From assembly GCF_019457905.1 (NCBI RefSeq), contig NZ_JAHZSV010000003.1:248001-312000 (forward strand): a stretch of 64,000 bases of DNA. Direction: 5' to 3'. Below the pieces are notes generated by a model. The model was given only the letters and a program-made list of their open reading frames with translations, had not been told where the DNA came from and searched no databases. Made by a program: the position numbers and the translations under genes. Below are positions 62,717-64,000 of the stretch, piece after piece. The stretch is from Flagellimonas abyssi (GTDB lineage: Bacteria; Bacteroidota; Bacteroidia; Flavobacteriales; Flavobacteriaceae). Every line of letters begins with the position of its first letter. Within the stretch, counting starts at the first letter, position 1.

Positions 62717-64000
62717 ATGAAGTTTATTGAATTTACTAGAAGGTTTTATGACATGGAAGTCAATGGTATTGGGTTGGCTGTATTTAGAATGGTGTACACA
62801 ATTATTTTGATGTGTGAAATTGTCCAAATCTATTATTTTAGGCACTTGATATTTGACGGCATACCTTTTGTTGAGCCTGCCGAGATTAACTTTGCAATAC
62901 CAATTGGCATTTGGTTTTTATCCGTTTGCTTTTTGCTGTTCGGCTTGTTCACCCGTTTTTTCTCTATTTTAAATTATATTATGGGACTGGTTCTGATCGG
63001 TTCGATCAACACTTATGAATATCATGTGTTTTATGCATATATGGGCATAAATTTTTTGTTCATGTTTCTTCCTGTCAGTCAATGTTTTTCTTTGGACAGG
63101 CTATTAATAAAATTAAAGTATTCCAATACCACGTTCCAATACAATCCACCTCAAAAAATTTCCCAGATATATTATTTTATTCCTGTACTATCTGGTTTGG
63201 CGTTGGTATATGTTGATTCCGTTTTTTGGAAATTGGGTTCTCCAATGTGGTATAATGGGTTAGGTGTTTGGGAACCTTCTTCATTGCCAATGATTACTCA
63301 TAACAACACTTCATGGCTGTTAAACAATGAGATTGCGGTTAAGTTTTTAGGATATCTTACTATTGCTTTTGAAACTGTGTTATTGTTTTTATTTTTTAGA
63401 AAAAGGTGGAGGCTACCACTTATCATTATTGGCTTAGGGCTTCATGTAGGGATATTGATTTCTTTTCCAATCCCGTGGTTTGCTCTTACAGCTTGTGCAA
63501 TTTACATATTAATAGTACCCATTTCTTTTTGGGAAAAAATCTTTAGAGTCAAAGTCAAATCACCTGCCTTAAAAGTATATTATGATACTGAATGCCCACT
63601 TTGTGTTCGTACTAAAATCACAGTGGAGCATTTAAACCAAAACAGAAAAATTAAGTTTTTGACGGTACAATATGATGCTCAAGAAAACAACAGTCTACAA
63701 CATATAGGACAAGAAGTACTTCTGGGTGATATTCATAGTGTTGACCGGAAGGGTAAAGTATATACCGGAATAGATACCTACGTGCAGATAATGGGACATA
63801 TTTGGTGCTTGATTCCCTTATCAATATTTTTAAGGCTTCCAGGCATTTATCACTTGGCCAAAACCGTGTATGGCTATGTTGCCGAGAATCGTAACACAGA
63901 GCGTTGTACCGATGACAACTGTGGCTATACTCCGCCCCAAATAGTAGATGATTCCAAGTTTAAGCTTTTACATAACATAACTTTAAGGGACTTAAAATTT
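62717..64000 (+). CDS. HTTM membrane domain fused to DCC1-like thiol-disulfide oxidoreductase domain (partial, 428 codons)
   Basis: Open from the ATG at 62,717 to the window edge without a stop. The first ~280 residues form a multi-pass membrane region (AVFRMVYTIILMCEIVQIYY, GIWFLSVCFLLFGLFTRFF, YYFIPVLSGLALVYVDSVFW, LGLHVGILISFPIPWFAL) of the HTTM type, related to vitamin-K-dependent gamma-carboxylases. At about 291-300 comes VYYDTECPLCVRTKITVEHL, the D-x-x-CPLC motif of DCC1-type proteins. A late CTDDNCGYTP segment adds two more cysteines. The substrate is unknown, and the C-terminus lies beyond the window. Confidence 0.8.
   Translation, partial: MKFIEFTRRFYDMEVNGIGLAVFRMVYTIILMCEIVQIYYFRHLIFDGIPFVEPAEINFAIPIGIWFLSVCFLLFGLFTRFFSILNYIMGLVLIGSINTYEYHVFYAYMGINFLFMFLPVSQCFSLDRLLIKLKYSNTTFQYNPPQKISQIYYFIPVLSGLALVYVDSVFWKLGSPMWYNGLGVWEPSSLPMITHNNTSWLLNNEIAVKFLGYLTIAFETVLLFLFFRKRWRLPLIIIGLGLHVGILISFPIPWFALTACAIYILIVPISFWEKIFRVKVKSPALKVYYDTECPLCVRTKITVEHLNQNRKIKFLTVQYDAQENNSLQHIGQEVLLGDIHSVDRKGKVYTGIDTYVQIMGHIWCLIPLSIFLRLPGIYHLAKTVYGYVAENRNTERCTDDNCGYTPPQIVDDSKFKLLHNITLRDLKF

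Noticed and set aside
1-64000. tRNA, rRNA, CRISPR, insertion sequences, attachment sites and oriC
   Set aside because: No such structure was recognised by eye. DnaA-box clusters were not found, although a short origin could be missed without a computed search.

Overview
This window looks like a piece of chromosome from a gliding member of the Flavobacteriaceae (Bacteroidota). The evidence is a giant SprB-type adhesin with type IX secretion (T9SS) type-B sorting domains, PorP/SprF-family proteins, a PorE-like OmpA protein, TAnnTTTG-type -7 promoter boxes with little Shine-Dalgarno signal, and several protein families typical of this group (DUF4175, DUF4837, GH3-like and DUF6909-like proteins). 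I cannot name the genus from the sequence alone. No rRNA, tRNA, CRISPR array, transposase or prophage was seen.

Layout. (1) 1-19,493, minus strand: one tight operon for surface gliding. In transcription order it holds an Ig-like T9SS cargo protein (sprC position), a PorP-like barrel fused to two SPOR-like modules (sprD position), a 4,759-residue SprB-like adhesin, and a PorP/SprF protein cut by the left edge. (2) 19.7-29.2 kb: glnS, a three-gene envelope-stress-like cassette (YtxH, holin-like, small coiled protein), an SPFH protein, gltX, a large DUF4175 membrane protein and ybeY. (3) 29.2-33.3 kb: mnmG flanked by two parS-like palindromes, a lipoprotein, a methyltransferase and an OmpH/Skp-like chaperone. 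(4) 33.3-37.2 kb, minus strand: DoxX-like proteins, a Crp/Fnr regulator, small membrane proteins and DNA polymerase III delta prime. (5) 37.4-48.6 kb: pgk, an MltD-like LysM transglycosylase, a DUF4837 lipoprotein, a 56-residue membrane protein, a PorE-like protein, tatA, an M23 peptidase, a GH3-family enzyme and a DUF6909-like protein. (6) 48.6-64 kb, plus strand: a surface polysaccharide locus with a Wzz-like chain-length protein, the four dTDP-L-rhamnose genes (rfbD, B, A, C), glycosyltransferases, two Wzy/WaaL-like membrane proteins, an MBOAT/AlgJ-like O-acetylation pair and, at the right edge, an HTTM-DCC1 fusion protein.

How the parts relate. The left operon would make and export the mobile adhesin used for gliding, with the PorP-like proteins as outer-membrane partners of the T9SS. 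The right locus would make an acetylated, rhamnose-containing polysaccharide. The middle is mainly conserved housekeeping and envelope genes. Four parS-like 16-mers between 29.2 and 39.6 kb suggest that this part of the chromosome is ParB-bound and perhaps origin-proximal.

Most notable points: the parS cluster; an unrecognised domain found both as a stand-alone lipoprotein and as the N-terminus of the AlgJ-like protein; the PorP-SPOR fusion; and several TAnnTTTG boxes so close to start codons that near-leaderless mRNAs are implied.
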